Assembly: GCA_013433145.1 (NCBI GenBank)
Contig: CM024173.1
Location: 3,133,101-3,197,100 of the forward strand
Origin: Ascaris suum
Taxonomy: Eukaryota > Nematoda > Chromadorea > Rhabditida > Ascarididae
Length of the DNA: 64,000 bases
Direction of reading: 5' to 3'
The notes below the pieces were generated by a model that saw only the letters and a list, made by a program, of their open reading frames with translations, searched no databases and had not been told where the DNA came from. Made by a program: the position numbers and the translations under genes. Shown piece after piece: positions 1-16,982 of this stretch (position 1 is the stretch's first letter; each line of letters begins with the position of its first letter).

Positions 1-650
1 TACCTCTCTTAGACCCATTTAATGTGTTCATATATTTACCCGTAATACCTACAATTATAATACCTGTTACTTATAATACCAAGTAATGGACCTGACGTCA
101 TCTTAGCAATACTAATTAATAACATTACAAACTACTTGCGCAATGTGTTTTTAAAAGACCTACTTTGCCGGGTACCAGAGAAAATTTGCAAATGATATAA
201 AATCTGGTGATGAACCGCACCAATAAAACTTATACGTGATGATGGCACGACCTAAATAAGAATATCTAATCACGCAATATAAACGCATAACAACTTCAAT
301 GAATTTCTCAATAAGGAAGCTGGAACGAAAACTTCGGTGAATCAGTTTGAAACGATCAACTCTCTGGCATATCGAAAGGGGAGCAGGAGAGTCGAAATTT
401 CTACTTTTTTTCAGCATCCTCTCAGCACTTTGACGATTATTTGATCATTGCTCTCACAGAAAGCGAGGATCAAAAGTGCTCGCAACAAACAATACTTGCA
501 GCAAAACATAAACTTTTTATGCATCACTGGCTTGATAATTCACTTCTATGAGGACAGTTTCAAATGAACCTGCGTTAAGACAAGCGGACTTAAATGGAAT
601 TATATTAGGATAAGAGGTTCAAACACGATTCACTATTTCATTTCTACAAA
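1..650. other. AT-rich stretch, no gene recognised
   Basis: No exon with convincing splice sites was found on either strand. The missing downstream exons of the minus-strand exportin-T gene would be expected here or beyond the left edge, and none was recognised. Confidence 0.4.
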
Positions 651-877
651 AATGACAAAAAACGAAGAGCTCAAACGAAACATCTTCACCAACTTGAGAT
701 TTCGACCGCTGCAAATGAGCTTTTTCGCCACCTTTCTTTGCTGCCACGATGAACACGACACTAGTCGATGACCATTTCTAGGTGAAAAGGTCGAACAAAA
801 CTTGACTTTACCCATCCATCGAAAATCGGTCCAAATTCGTGAAGATGCTTCGTTTGAGCTCTTCGTTTTTTGTCATT
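651..877. repeat. Inverted repeat, 40-bp arms
   Basis: Arm one (651-690) begins AATGACAAAAAACGAAGAGC. Its reverse complement recurs at 838-877 with only two or so mismatches over 40 bases. About 147 bases separate the arms, so the transcript could fold into a long hairpin. It could be a small MITE-like element or a local inverted duplication. No transposase or clear target-site duplication was seen. Confidence 0.7.
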
Positions 878-940
878 TGGTTTTAATCTGCGAACGATGA
901 TGTCGGGTGAATGGTTTTAATCTGCGAACGATGATGTCGG
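878..940. repeat. Tandem direct repeat, 34-bp period
   Basis: The 29-base unit running from TGGTTTTAATCTGCG to GATGATGTCGG occurs at 878-906 and again at 912-940 without mismatches. It directly follows the right arm of the inverted repeat and lies at the left edge of a candidate plus-strand exon, so it may have duplicated part of an intron-exon junction. Confidence 0.85.
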
Positions 941-945
941 AGATT

Positions 946-1747
946 CAGCACTCTTCCCGCAGCTTGCCAGTTTTCAAGTTCGGCATTACTACCATCCTTC
1001 AGTTTTCAACGGTTTAACCGGTAAACTGTTGGAAATTTCTGCGCGTGTCCAGGATGCGGTAAGATCTGACTGGAGGGAAACGAAGCGCACATACGAGCGT
1101 GTGCAATCGCAAGGTGCTAGAAGCAAGTCTATGGGTCAGTCCATTCCTTCCTCCTCGCCGCATCAAAACCGGTGCGTCTTTAGAAACCGATTTTATCGGA
1201 TAAAGTAAATGGCGGCATCGACGCTTTTCGTCCCCCGTTCTATCCTCCAGTGCAGCTTAACGTTTTTATTCTAAGTCCTGAGGTTAATTCAACTGCAGAA
1301 TGTAATGCTTTGGTCCAGGTAAGATGATAGCACTATGCCAGTATGAACAATAAAACACCGCATCTCAGAACCGATGTGGTCCTAATATAAAATAACTTTG
1401 TGTACCTTAAAAGCGTTTCCCTACCAAGTCTCCAAATTCTTTAATTCAGTTGCTTCGTTCCCTTCCCACCTTTCCGCCAATCACCTAAACTCCACTAACG
1501 TCCATAGGTCCAAGTAATGCAAACCGCTGCTGCACAATGGAATTCAAAGTTGAAGAAAAAGATGAGAAAAGACTGGAAGAAAAACCTCTTGCATAAACTG
1601 TGGCCAGCGAATAGGAAAGTCGGCGGCGAAGACCAAAGCAAACAACTGTGCCATCTTGTTGCTCAAATAGTTTGGAGGCGACTCCGACGACGCTCTGAAA
1701 AACTGCTGAATGTTACAATTTACCTCATAAAATCACTCATCGAGTGA
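946..1747 (+). CDS. Unrecognised gene fragment, three candidate exons
   Basis: I do not recognise this protein. Exon A is open from about 921 (its acceptor is unclear, near 946) to a GTGCGT donor after 1171. It reads as a natural protein: aromatic, then charged and helix-like, with the stretch GKLLEISARVQDAVRSDWRE, then a Ser/Pro-rich end. Exon B is 1276-1318 (acceptor ATTCTAAG, donor GTAAGA) and its phase matches exon A. Exon C is 1508-1747, entered in phase after CCATAG. It is Lys/Arg-rich and ends at a TGA stop. An alternative exon after exon B may start at 2165 (after TTCCCACAG), encoding EALRDFCQSLQHKYD. The gene would run antisense to, and inside, the exportin-T locus. Exon C is the least certain. 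Confidence 0.4.
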
Positions 1748-2291
1748 AGCGGGAACATAAGTCGACCTGTGAGGAACGTCCTCCACCTATGACCATAATC
1801 GTAAACATAAAACTCAAACCTACTTCTATCAAATCCCTCTCTCTGAACTTAATGGATCAGTTATGTTACAAATCTTCCCCCCCCCCCCAAAAAAAAAAGC
1901 CTGAAACAGCGGTAACAACTGAAATATGCTGAATGCATGTGTCCTATTTCAATGATAAACGTGGCAGATGAAACAATCATCCAAATGAGGGATCGAATCT
2001 TAACGAAAGAACATCGTTGAAAATCACCTGGAATGATTTACTTCCGACATTAATGAAGTGTTATTAAAAAGGCAACTTTTGAAAATAGGTGACATCAAAG
2101 TTGGGAAGAAAAACGAAATAAAATAGCGAAAAAACAGAAATAACGAATTTCCTTGTTCCCACAGGAAGCGCTGCGTGACTTTTGCCAGTCTCTTCAACAT
2201 AAATATGACTTCTTATCATTTCAACAACATATCTTCAACATCAAATTTCAAACAACATGTTGCTGGGCACTTAAAGGAAAACAATGTTTAC

Positions 2292-4052
2292 ATTTTCTGA
2301 ATCCACGAAGACATCCATAATCGAACAGTTTGCTGACCACTGTCATCCTTCGCATAACTATTGACCAGATAGGATTCTATTACTTGTAATAATACGAAAT
2401 GTTCTTCGACGCCACTGCAATGAAACAACAAATATCTTCGGAGCATTCATTCTGGTACCTCCATATATTCCACGAAATCGATTTTGTGGTACCCGACACA
2501 ACAGGTCTTTTGAGCAAAAAATTATTCACAGAAGAAAACAAGAGTTCTAACTTCTAGATGATCATGAAATATATTAAAACGTCTGCGTTAACGTAACCAT
2601 GCTTTTCATTGATTAGCTGTAAGACACCTCCACTGATAGTGATAATATTAGGTATCCCTCGATCTTTATGCATATATAATGAAAAGGTATCACTCACGCT
2701 ATAAGAAATCCTTCAGATTCCACTTCTGCTAGTGGTATGACTCAGCACGCAGAAAACGACAAATAAATCAACGAGGTGTTAGTAGTTTGATATCGGCAAG
2801 GTTAGTAGAATTGTATACAATCGCCGATTGAAGAAGGGTATTCAGAAGATACCAGGTATTGCCGTGAAAGTGTGAAAGCACCTAATAATGCAGATGAACA
2901 ATACAACGGCGGCTCTATTAACTGCCAAATTATAAGTAATAAAAACAATGTACTGCTGTTATTGTTACTGCTACCGTTTTCAATACTGAAAATTACAGTC
3001 ACTTACTTATTCCTATTATTTACTGCTAATAACATTTACCTACGATTAAGAGTCATCCACGTATCACGGGCTGCTATTAATTACAATTTTCCAAATAAAA
3101 CTTTTTTTTTCAAATATAAGCAATTGTTTATCGACATTTAATGAAGGATAATATTAAATAGAACACTTACGAGAAATTTTCTTTGACGATATTCTCAACG
3201 CAATTCCTCCATCCGTTCGGATCGGCTTTCAATTTTTGCAGATATTCGAACAACTGCAAAATGAATGCAATAATATAAATGAGATTATTTCCCCTTCATA
3301 TATTTATTTCATCGTCGAATTTTATGGGTGCTCAACATAGGAAAATAATAAGCAATGAACAATGAAAATATTAGAGCACTGTATGAAAATAATAAATCTT
3401 TGCAGAAATTTACTGAAAGAATTCCAGAAAATAAGTTCGCAAATGCGTTTTCATTTGCATTGCAATATTGTTGAAACACAAATGCAATAAGCAGTTTTAC
3501 CCATTGCAAAGTGACCCAAAAAATTGTGAGGTAATTTTTGTTGAATGCAATAATACAATATGTAATGCAGTATCAAGTGCAATTTCATTTCATATACAGC
3601 TGCTTAGGAAACTGTTTGTTTTGTGTTTTAAAGCCAGTCTTGCCTTTAAGTCCTCAGCTTCATTCTATCAAAAACTTACAGCCTAGAGAACAGCACGAGG
3701 ATGCATGCGTAAATTACAGTTCTTTCAAGCACTTAAAATCATGCTCAACCAACAATTTTTTCTAGACCTTAGTCCTTTAGCTAGTTCGTCTCCGATTTAA
3801 CAACGAAATTAGCCTCCTAACTCTGATGGTTTTTGCAGTGTTGAAGACAAGACCCATTTGATTATTGGAAGAATGACTACGAAACTTTGGAAAACCCTCC
3901 CCCCCCCCTCTCCTTTTCTGAAACGGTTTCGTCCATGTAACATTCGGAATCAACAATAAATACATGAGAGCACAGCAACATTCTACAAGAACAGTAAGGT
4001 AACTTACTTGATAGTGTTGAGTTGGATCAGCGAGTGCCGTTAATGAAACCAT
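2292..4052 (-). CDS. xpo-3: Exportin-T (tRNA exportin), first three exons
   Basis: Exportin-T is a karyopherin that binds mature tRNA with Ran-GTP and carries it out of the nucleus. Exon 1 is 4052-4008 (MVSLTALADPTQHYQ, donor GTAAGT), exon 2 is 3253-3171 (acceptor TTTTGCAG, donor GTAAGT) and exon 3 is 2414-2292 (acceptor TTGCAG, donor GTAAAC). All phases agree and about 83 residues result. They follow the N-terminal helices of the XPOT family: an FEYLQKLKADPNGW segment like the family's YFEQLK..P.AW, then EEHFVLLQVIESYL like its KFFCFQVLEHQVK, then a W-x-QKM end. The family is near 950 residues, so most of the protein is missing. No later exon was recognised between 1 and 2291, so the gene either runs off the left edge after a long intron or is truncated. 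The symbol follows C. elegans usage. Confidence 0.8.
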
Positions 4053-7000
4053 CGTGTCAACCACGCCGTCACCGTTCCAACGAACAATTCGTGTTAGCAC
4101 GACGCGACGCGAGTTGCACACCGCACTGCAAACAAAACACGTCGGTAGAAACGAATTTCCCTATTGAAAACAACGTCACAACGATACGCCGAACAGGGAC
4201 AGCCGTAACGAGAGACAGAGAGAGAGCACCGTCGAACACACCATTCGCCATGCTTGCAACAAAGCAGCTCGATGACGATATAGAGTTGTAGTGAATCAAT
4301 TTATTCGGTCATTTCCTCGCTAATCCACTTCCGCAATTTGTCGCTTAGAACTCAACACAACCCTATTCGAATCGTCAATCCAATTCAGCAGTTCTATCCT
4401 ATTCAATGCTTTAAAAAAAAAACCACTCACCGTTACCTAACACTGATAACAATGACCTCAAATTTTATCAACTACATACAACCTCACCTTTTCGAATCCT
4501 ATCGTAGAAGATACGCAGTTTGTATGCACCGTACACGTATGCGATCGTGGCATTTAACAATCGTTAATATTTATAAGTTTAAATGAGAATAACACATCGA
4601 ATATAACAAATAAATCGTGCCGAAATAATATCACATTCAAAATGCGGCATTTAAGGCAGTCGTGAACAATGAAACGTGAGTATTACCATGTGTTTTATCA
4701 TACTGTTTTATCATACAACGAAGTATGCAGAGATTAGGTAAAGCATAGCGAAGAACTGCAAGACTTCCTGGCAAGCGAGTGACGACCTGACGTCTGTGGC
4801 AAAAACAAGAAAAGTGCACAAATGGAAACGAGGGCTACTCGTCATCACAGCATACTTGCTTGACATCTTGTATGCAAATGTCAAATCTGCAATACTATTA
4901 CTGTTAGGTCGCTATGCGACAATTAACCTTTCACAACGTTCGAAGTTATTCTTTCTCCGATGGAAAAGATGCAAAAGCGATAAAATTTTAACCGGAGTAG
5001 TTATAATCAGGCTGTTTTACACCGCTGATTTTGCAGTAGATTGCCGGGCATAGGGGAGGTGGTTGGTAGAAAACAGGCCCTTTAGAGGGGCAATATGTAT
5101 TGCACTATTCGAGGTGATGACATTATGAGTACCAAATAACGGCAGCTGAAGTTAAATTCTCTAAGCAGAAATATTTTGAAAGAATATATCCACCAGAAAT
5201 GATGAAACGCTTCTTGGGCTTACGTAAACTCGACACCACACGGATCTCGACATTTTTGCACAACAGGACTTTCCAGAGATACGGGTTTAGAACGTTGCGT
5301 AGCAATGACCAACTTTTTAAATCACACTCTCGTGTTTCGTTTGTTCTTAACCAACTGTGGTTCATGTAAATGGTTTTCTACTCATATTCTTCAGCCAAAC
5401 AGACCGTTTACGCAGGCATAGCCACAGTTGACTTGAATTTCTCCTTCAGTCCACCCCTCACTCGCCCAAAAATTTAAAAATCAGTTGCACCTACGTCCGA
5501 CTCTGCTCACCTTGCACGCTTGCAGCCGGTCATGCCGCAAACCCTCTTCCCAGGAACGGAATCAAATCGAGTTCGTTGTGAGTTGAAACATTTCACTGTA
5601 TGTTTACTCAATTGTTTTTGCTGCGATATTTGGCTCGCATTCAAATATTGTCACATGCACATTGCATATGACTCAAAAATAGTAAAAAAAATAAAAAAGC
5701 ACTTCGTATAGTACACAAATCCGGTTTTTCATTTATTTACGCCGCATCATTTGCATATTGCCTCATTTGCATATTCCCGTTGAGAGAATCCTTACCTATC
5801 GAAGCTGTCAGGAAGGTTGTTGATCGTTTCGAAACCTCATCAATGACGTTTTAAAAACTTGTTCGATTGAGGAGTGTAAATTTCGATGAACCGGAAGTGG
5901 TGCTTCTCATCATCGTTTTCGAAGTTAAAAGAGTTGCAGCTGTCAAGTGTTTTTTTAATGGAATGTTCATAATCAACATGACCCGAATGTATTGCTGAGC
6001 TGACAACCTGAAGAGAAGGCAGAAAGGAGAGGAGCTCGAGTTTCTGCATCGCAAAGCAACCTTTCGACGCTCCTATGCAATCCATTTACGCGATGCACGG
6101 ATCATTGTGTCGTTATTCTTCCCGATGGCCATATCACAGAAAGCACGTTGATCAGTTTCATAAATTGATTGCAACTTTATTACGAAAGTGGTCCACTTCC
6201 TCTCATCGATCCTTTTGGCGATGGTTGAATCGCTGAATTCTCAAAAATGAATAAATCTTAAACCATATCACTACTAGATTTGGTGCTAATCGTCCGACGA
6301 ATTCGGTGATTGGCTAGTTGAAGCAGAAATGTTTCTATTCAACAAACTGCTATCGTGATGCAGGAACTATGTTGCTCATTCAACGCTGGGGAGAAAGAGA
6401 AAATATTTAGCGAAGATGTGCTCAAAGAAATAAACATAGAAAAGAAAATCGTCGTGACGGAAAGTGGATACAATGATGAAGGATATGGAGAAAGATGCCT
6501 CGTATAACACCAAGAGGCACTGCCACTGGTCGTAGATGGGCAGAAGGAAGTGACACTTGGGAGGGGGTTTTGAAACCTTATTTGACAAAGAACTCCCTAT
6601 TTTTTAATAAAGCACAAAAACAAGCTTTCATTAGGCCTAACGCCGCGTTCCAAGAATATGCGATTGCTGTAATGGAAAGAAATTCCATAGAGTTATAATA
6701 CACTAGACTTGCAATAAATTATGACATGCAAAGATCTACACTTTTTTTTGTAGTATGTGATGAGTATCAAATATTCTTGAGAATTATTTATGCATATAAA
6801 GGAAATTTGCAATTTTGAACACAACATTCCAATGAAAGTTTTATTCTTTGCTTAGAATCGATCATCGCATATCAAAATTTAAAAACAAATATTTCAAAAT
6901 ATAGTAAATAATGTTGACTTAGAGCAATTAAGATATTGCAAAGAATTCTCCTCATAAGTCTATCATCTATTTTTATAGATATTGGAAAACTACTATTTAG

Positions 7001-7158
7001 GTTTACTTATAAAAATTAACACAGTAAATTAAGTGGAAAATTTTATTTCGAATATTTTAAGCATTGAGTGAAATTTTCTCATACGCAAATTTTGCACCTT
7101 AGTTAGGGTCTCCTTAAATGTTATTAGTTATTCGTTATTGCGTGCAATGAGCTCTCAT

Positions 7159-7187
7159 ACCCCCCCCCCCTCCCCCCCCCCCCTCCC
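7159..7187. repeat. Poly-C tract with single T interruptions
   Basis: A run of about 28 pyrimidines, almost all C, stands out in strongly AT-rich surroundings. Shorter C or G homopolymers occur near 1877, 3898, 13866 and 56656. Confidence 0.85.
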
Positions 7188-9611
7188 AATCGGCTTTTAG
7201 ATTCATCATACAAAATTATCATATTCGAAATACTATTGTTCATTAAGACATAAATGCAACATAATTTTACTTCTCATGATAAAAGTAAATATCATGAGAA
7301 TTGACTTCCGCACACAAAAATGAAATGGATTTAGAAATTTTTTTAATAGATTTAAGCGTGTGAATTATATACGCATCGAGTCGATTTTCTTTTGTTGCAG
7401 ATAACATATGCGAGCAATCGAGACAATCGGAATACGAAAACATTATTTAGCGTCTATTATTAACTGATATTATTTAATGAAATTGATGAGTAAAATGAGT
7501 GAAATGCAAAAAATATAAATCGTTTCAACTCATTGAGCACATTTCTTCACTTATTTACTCAACATATAACTGTGAATAATGAGCGTACAAATTGCTTATT
7601 GACTATACAACAATTTAGATATTCATAATCAGTTTTATCGTTATCAGTCACTTTCACGAAGGTGATTTATCACGGCTGATCCTATTTTTATTACTAATGT
7701 GGTTTATGGTTACAAATTTCTTTAAAAAAAGATCTATTTGCTCCTGTAAATTATATATGCAGATTAAAATAAATATGCACGAAAATGTTTATCTACTTAA
7801 ATAAAACGAAACTCTAGATGACTTCTTTCATGTCATCAACAATAAAGTCACTCTTATATTATACTATGAATATAATATATTTCAAATATATGAGAAGTAC
7901 TGGATATCCTATTTCTTAATGAAAATTTTGTTTCTTTCTGTGATATTCGAAAAATTCTCGAGCAAAAATGATCAGCGAATTTTTCGAAGATTTATATGAT
8001 CAAAATCGTTCATAAAGAAGATGCGCAGAATCATGATCAAATCTGAGATATGAGGTCAGGTGAGAGGTCAGATAATTTTCAAAAAATCCCACTGAGCAAA
8101 TGTTGTCGCTGCAGTTTTTATGGCTTGCAATGAAGAGAAACATGCAGAAAGGCATATGCACAAAAGTATACGTAAGCATAGATATGATTTCGCCATAATA
8201 TATGCTCGCAAAAATTTCTCCAAAAAAAAACAGCGGAAAGTGAGTTTCCGAATTGGAACAACATTCATCTATTTGTCTGCGATGATGTGACACCTGATCA
8301 CTTATTCAGAATTCTCTATTAAAACAGCGCAAAAATCACTTCAATCAACATGGCGCTTTCTCTCTCGCCAATGATAAACTATCGAGGGAAAGTTTCTGAC
8401 ACGAGAGGAAAATTGGCGAACGATTTTTGAGGAAGTTGCAGTAAAAGTCGTTCTATCCGCAACATGTCACTATAATTCCGCATATGGAAACTTAAAAAGG
8501 ATATTTTTTTATTATTAATGCAGCAAATAAGCAGATATATCGGTGCTCTTCGCAAGAACTCTGGTGTAATTTTGTGCTCATGTTGATGCTTCAAAAATAT
8601 GGTTGTATGCGGCCGCTTATACGATCCCACCGTTGCTTCAAACTCAAATATTAAACCGTATTTTGAATAATGCGCCGTACATTAATAAAGTATACATGCA
8701 AGTACATATATAATACATGTAAGGTGTATAATAGCATTAAATTAGTTATATAATTGTTGCAAATTATTTAAAATATACTGTGTATGAGAATAAATTATAT
8801 ATGCAATGCAAGAAAGCTTCATCTCTTTGATTGCATAAAGAATAAAATTTAGTGGATTGTCCTTTTGGAATATTTGTGTAATTCGTTTGATCTATTGTTA
8901 GAGAAGTTTTCATCAATGTTTTTCATATCGAATGTCGAAATCGATTTTAAATACGATCGATCATAAAACTTTATTAGAGCTGATGTGAAGCTGCATTAAA
9001 GAGAATACCTTGAGCTTGATGCATGGGAATTTCCTTTTGTTGGTCATTATTACTGCAATATAACCAACAAAGGCAATTATGCACATGATATACATTAAAT
9101 ACGACTAGTCACTTCATATATAAATTCTGTCGATAAACACACAAATAGTCCGAGTTTTTGAGTATGACTTCGTGAGAACAATAAGTGCATGTTGGTGGCT
9201 TTTTTCTTTCACCGACACGTTATGTCGGATGACGTATTGGCAGACGATATGTACTCTTTCGGTTGGATTTTTTACAGCATAAAGTGCAAGAGGGTGGTGC
9301 TTGTCTTTGTCTAGCACACTTTAGCTAGCAAGCCGTACCACGTAGATTAGTTGTTGGTACATCTTCGCGTTATCAGTCTTCTCCTCAGTAAATAAGACTT
9401 TCCCAACTAAACCTTGCCTTCCCTTGGTTTCGGCTGGTTGATCGAAACCGATTCTATCGTCATTTCCAGCAGAACAACGGTTGCTGTACGTGGAGCGTCA
9501 ACATTATTGCAATGCTCCGCTACAGCGTTCCTTTTCATTAATCCCACTGTTGAGAGTACACAGCCTTCTTTATTGCGGTATCAATAGCATTGTCTACTTT
9601 ATTTCTGCGAC

Positions 9612-9668
9612 TGCTATTAGTAGCCATCTGGTGATAACACTGTAATAGCAACCATCTGGTGGTAACAT
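9612..9668. repeat. Imperfect direct repeat around CCATCTGGTG
   Basis: The segment AGCCATCTGGTGATAACA is followed about 28 bases later by AACCATCTGGTGGTAACA, giving two diverged tandem copies. No function is apparent. Confidence 0.6.
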
Positions 9669-10610
9669 CTTATTAGTGCGCTTCCTTACTCAATCACTTC
9701 AAATTGAATCGAAACAAACTTTTATTTGCTGCATTAAATCTGGCAAGGGGTCTTTCTGTAGGCAACGGTATCACCGTATCGTGCGTCTGATCACATCATC
9801 ACCAAACGATGATTTTCACATTGGCTGCAGTGCTTCTGTCAAAGTGCATTGTGCTACTGCTTGAACATTTTTTCGGCATTTTTCGCGTAATCACGGTTCG
9901 TACTTTCTCTTTACTTTCTTTGCTTCACATAGCGAGTTTAGTTAAGACGATTTTTACGGCAATAAGTGGAAAAACGCACCAAAAGAAATGGTCCAATATG
10001 AGCTTTTGCAGTTGTGCTCATTGGATCAACCACTCTCATAAATTCCCAAGTAAAACGTACACATTAACATATTTATATTTTAAATGATTTGGCCACTGTA
10101 TGAAATTCTTTAAGGAATTCGTTTTTCCAATGCAAACTGTTGGAATATTTGGCTCAATTAATGCGAAACATATGCAGATTTTGAAAGAATTTAATAATCT
10201 ACAGCTGTTCATAACTTCTTTCTCATTTATAGATCTGCTTCATAGTTGATATGGGAATCATTAGTAAATCTATATAGTTGATCTTTGAACAACGCATGGT
10301 CCTCTTGTGCCACTCCGCGAAGTGAAAACTCCGAGCACAACATTGGACTCGGTAAAAACCTAACTAACAATTATTTGGTGTTGACCGGAAGGCTTATTAA
10401 TGACATATACAGTCGATTGGCATATATTTTTTATTTTATATGATATACACTGCAGTATTCGAACAAAACGAGCTAGAGAAAAGAAATTGCAATTTTTGTC
10501 AAAAAACGTGAAAATCACAGGTAAAAAAAACTATGAAGGAAATTATGAGAGTAATCAATGTCAGAGGACGCTCTAAGCGTCTACCCACAACAACTGAGCT
10601 CACCGCACAA

Positions 10611-10710
10611 TAACGGAAGTTATTATAGTAATGAGTTATTATAGTTATTATAGAAGTTATTATAGTAAGTTATTATAGTAATACTTCCGAAATTATTATA
10701 GCAATACAGT
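10611..10710. repeat. Local cluster of TTATTATAG repeats
   Basis: The motif AGTTATTATAG recurs several times in direct orientation within about 90 bases. The block begins with CGGAAGTTATTATAG and later contains ACTTCCGAAATTATTATAG, so GGAAGT/ACTTCC form a short inverted element around it. It looks like a slippage-generated minisatellite. Confidence 0.7.
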
Positions 10711-12046
10711 AAATATGACAATTAGTTTCATACAATAATGAGTTGATACTTCACAGTTACATTTGTTGAAATTTCTTTTTCGTTTACAATTGTGATCATT
10801 TACGATGAAAGCATTTTTGTATGTGTAACCGGTTGATAAATTTTAACTCTCTACAAGGGACTTTTTTATATTTTTATTTTATTGAATGATAAAATAAGTT
10901 AGCATCCGAGGTATATTCGAAATATTCATGACGTTTCGAGATTATACGATTCATTTGCGAGTTTTTTTCTTTCTTTTCACTCCGTCTCATAACTTCAGAA
11001 AAGAATTTTTTCTCCAATGCAATTGTTTAGTTGAAATGCTTGCTTTTCATACGTCACAAACACGTGTGCACATCAAATTTCGAGAGTTTCATTTTCTCGT
11101 AAAGTTGCCCGAATTGACTGAGAAGTACACAGAAGTGAGCACAAATACAACAACACCAACGTGCGATTTGCGAATACAAATGCACAAAAGAAATTGCATA
11201 GCGCAATTGACGCTTCATCATCTATATAAAAGCTACTACGTTAATATTTACAATCAACAAATATATTTAAATAATAATAAAGTGCATTAGAATATATTGT
11301 CATATTATGTGTTTTCCGACAATCGTCAACGATAACTATTTGATTATAAAAATATTTGCAAAAATATGCTAATTTGCATCTAAATAATGCAATAATTTGA
11401 TGGCTTTCGTCTTGATATAAAACTGTTTTACGCGAAAAATCGTCATATGCTAATTTTTTTTTGAATTCTAAATGCTTAGAACTCATTAGTAAATCATGAA
11501 ATGGATCCATATGGGATATTCCGATCCTTCTAGATCAATGGCTATCGAATGCAGCTCTTGCTCACATCTGCCAAACCACTATGGTGCCACATTGACGCGG
11601 CCGGAAAAAAAAGGCAAATGTGGTACATAGCTGCATTGTTTTATATTTTCTGGATGTGCGATATTATTAAGCGGTTGTACTCAGCGTTATAAATCAAACA
11701 CTGCCAAGTATTGTTTGTTTTTATCTCCGATCCACTTCTTAGCAATAAAAAATCCGATATACTCTGAGCAAATGTTCGTTCTGGAAGTGCGACTCAGAGA
11801 AAAAGATTCGACCAGTTCTATACTCGAGCTGTTCCACGTTATAAGTGAATATCAGTGTTGAAACATATATTTTAGCAGCCTGCTTGTCACCACTAAAAGC
11901 AGCTAGCTAAGAGAATAGAATAATGCGTCACAATTGGAACGGTAGTGTCAACGATTTTACCCTTTAACGATGTATCTTCATCCTCTAACTGCAGTTATTT
12001 TTGAGAGGACAGATAGGGGGACCTGAGGGTGGTAGATAAAACAAAC

Positions 12047-12167
12047 CTGAATTGCTGTCCAAATCGGTGGAATGAGGTATTCCATCGTGACCGGTTTTCT
12101 GCAAAATCGCTTTGTGCGCCTTGTTGGTGTCAACGACAAACACAATGAGATCTTCGTCGCGAGCAGC
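12047..12167 (-). CDS. Orphan internal exon, unrecognised protein
   Basis: The exon has a TTGTTAG acceptor before 12167 and a GTTTGT donor after 12047, and its phase shifts by one. It encodes 40 residues with the look of a folded globular domain: an acidic start, a hydrophobic strand (LIVFVVDTNKAHKAILQKTG), then HDGIP and a polar DLDSNS end. I cannot assign a family. No partner exon with matching phase was found within a few kilobases, so this may be one exon of a gene with long introns or a relic. Confidence 0.5.
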
Positions 12168-16905
<4,738 letters not shown>

Positions 16906-16982
16906 GTGGTGAGTCGCTATGCGAGCCGTGAATATCGCCGTTTGAGTTCTATCTGCGAAGTTGGCGAATACACTGCATGGTG
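16906..16982 (+). CDS. Candidate PKG exon: second cyclic-nucleotide domain, first part
   Basis: After a good TTTTTCAG acceptor the frame encodes VVSRYASREYRRLSSICEVG then EYTAW. This follows the beta-strand and turn that precede the phosphate-binding cassette in PKG (pattern V-x-R...E-x-R-L...L-x-x-G-D-Y-F-G-E). Two donors, at 16980 (GTGGTC) and 16983 (GTCAGT), both leave phase 2, which the exon at 19782 requires. The intervening intron would be 2.8 kb with a TA array and an antisense exon inside it. The assignment rests on 25 residues and matched phase, so it is tentative. No exon carrying the start of this domain was found. Confidence 0.4.

Larger units (their letters stand above)
4053..12046. 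other. Long AT-rich interval, no convincing gene
   Basis: Short open frames on both strands lack family resemblance or matched splice phases. The most coding-like is a minus-strand frame at 5840-6085. It is 81 codons long, with an internal TTCTCTTCAG that could be an acceptor before a charged C-terminal stretch ending KRH. The exportin-T promoter probably lies just above 4052. Simple repeats in this interval are listed separately. Confidence 0.4.

Noticed and set aside
1176..1260. Minus-strand open frame covering the 0.95-1.25 kb region
   Set aside because: It has no splice context and reads as Arg-rich antisense. The plus-strand frame has matched donors, acceptors and phases.
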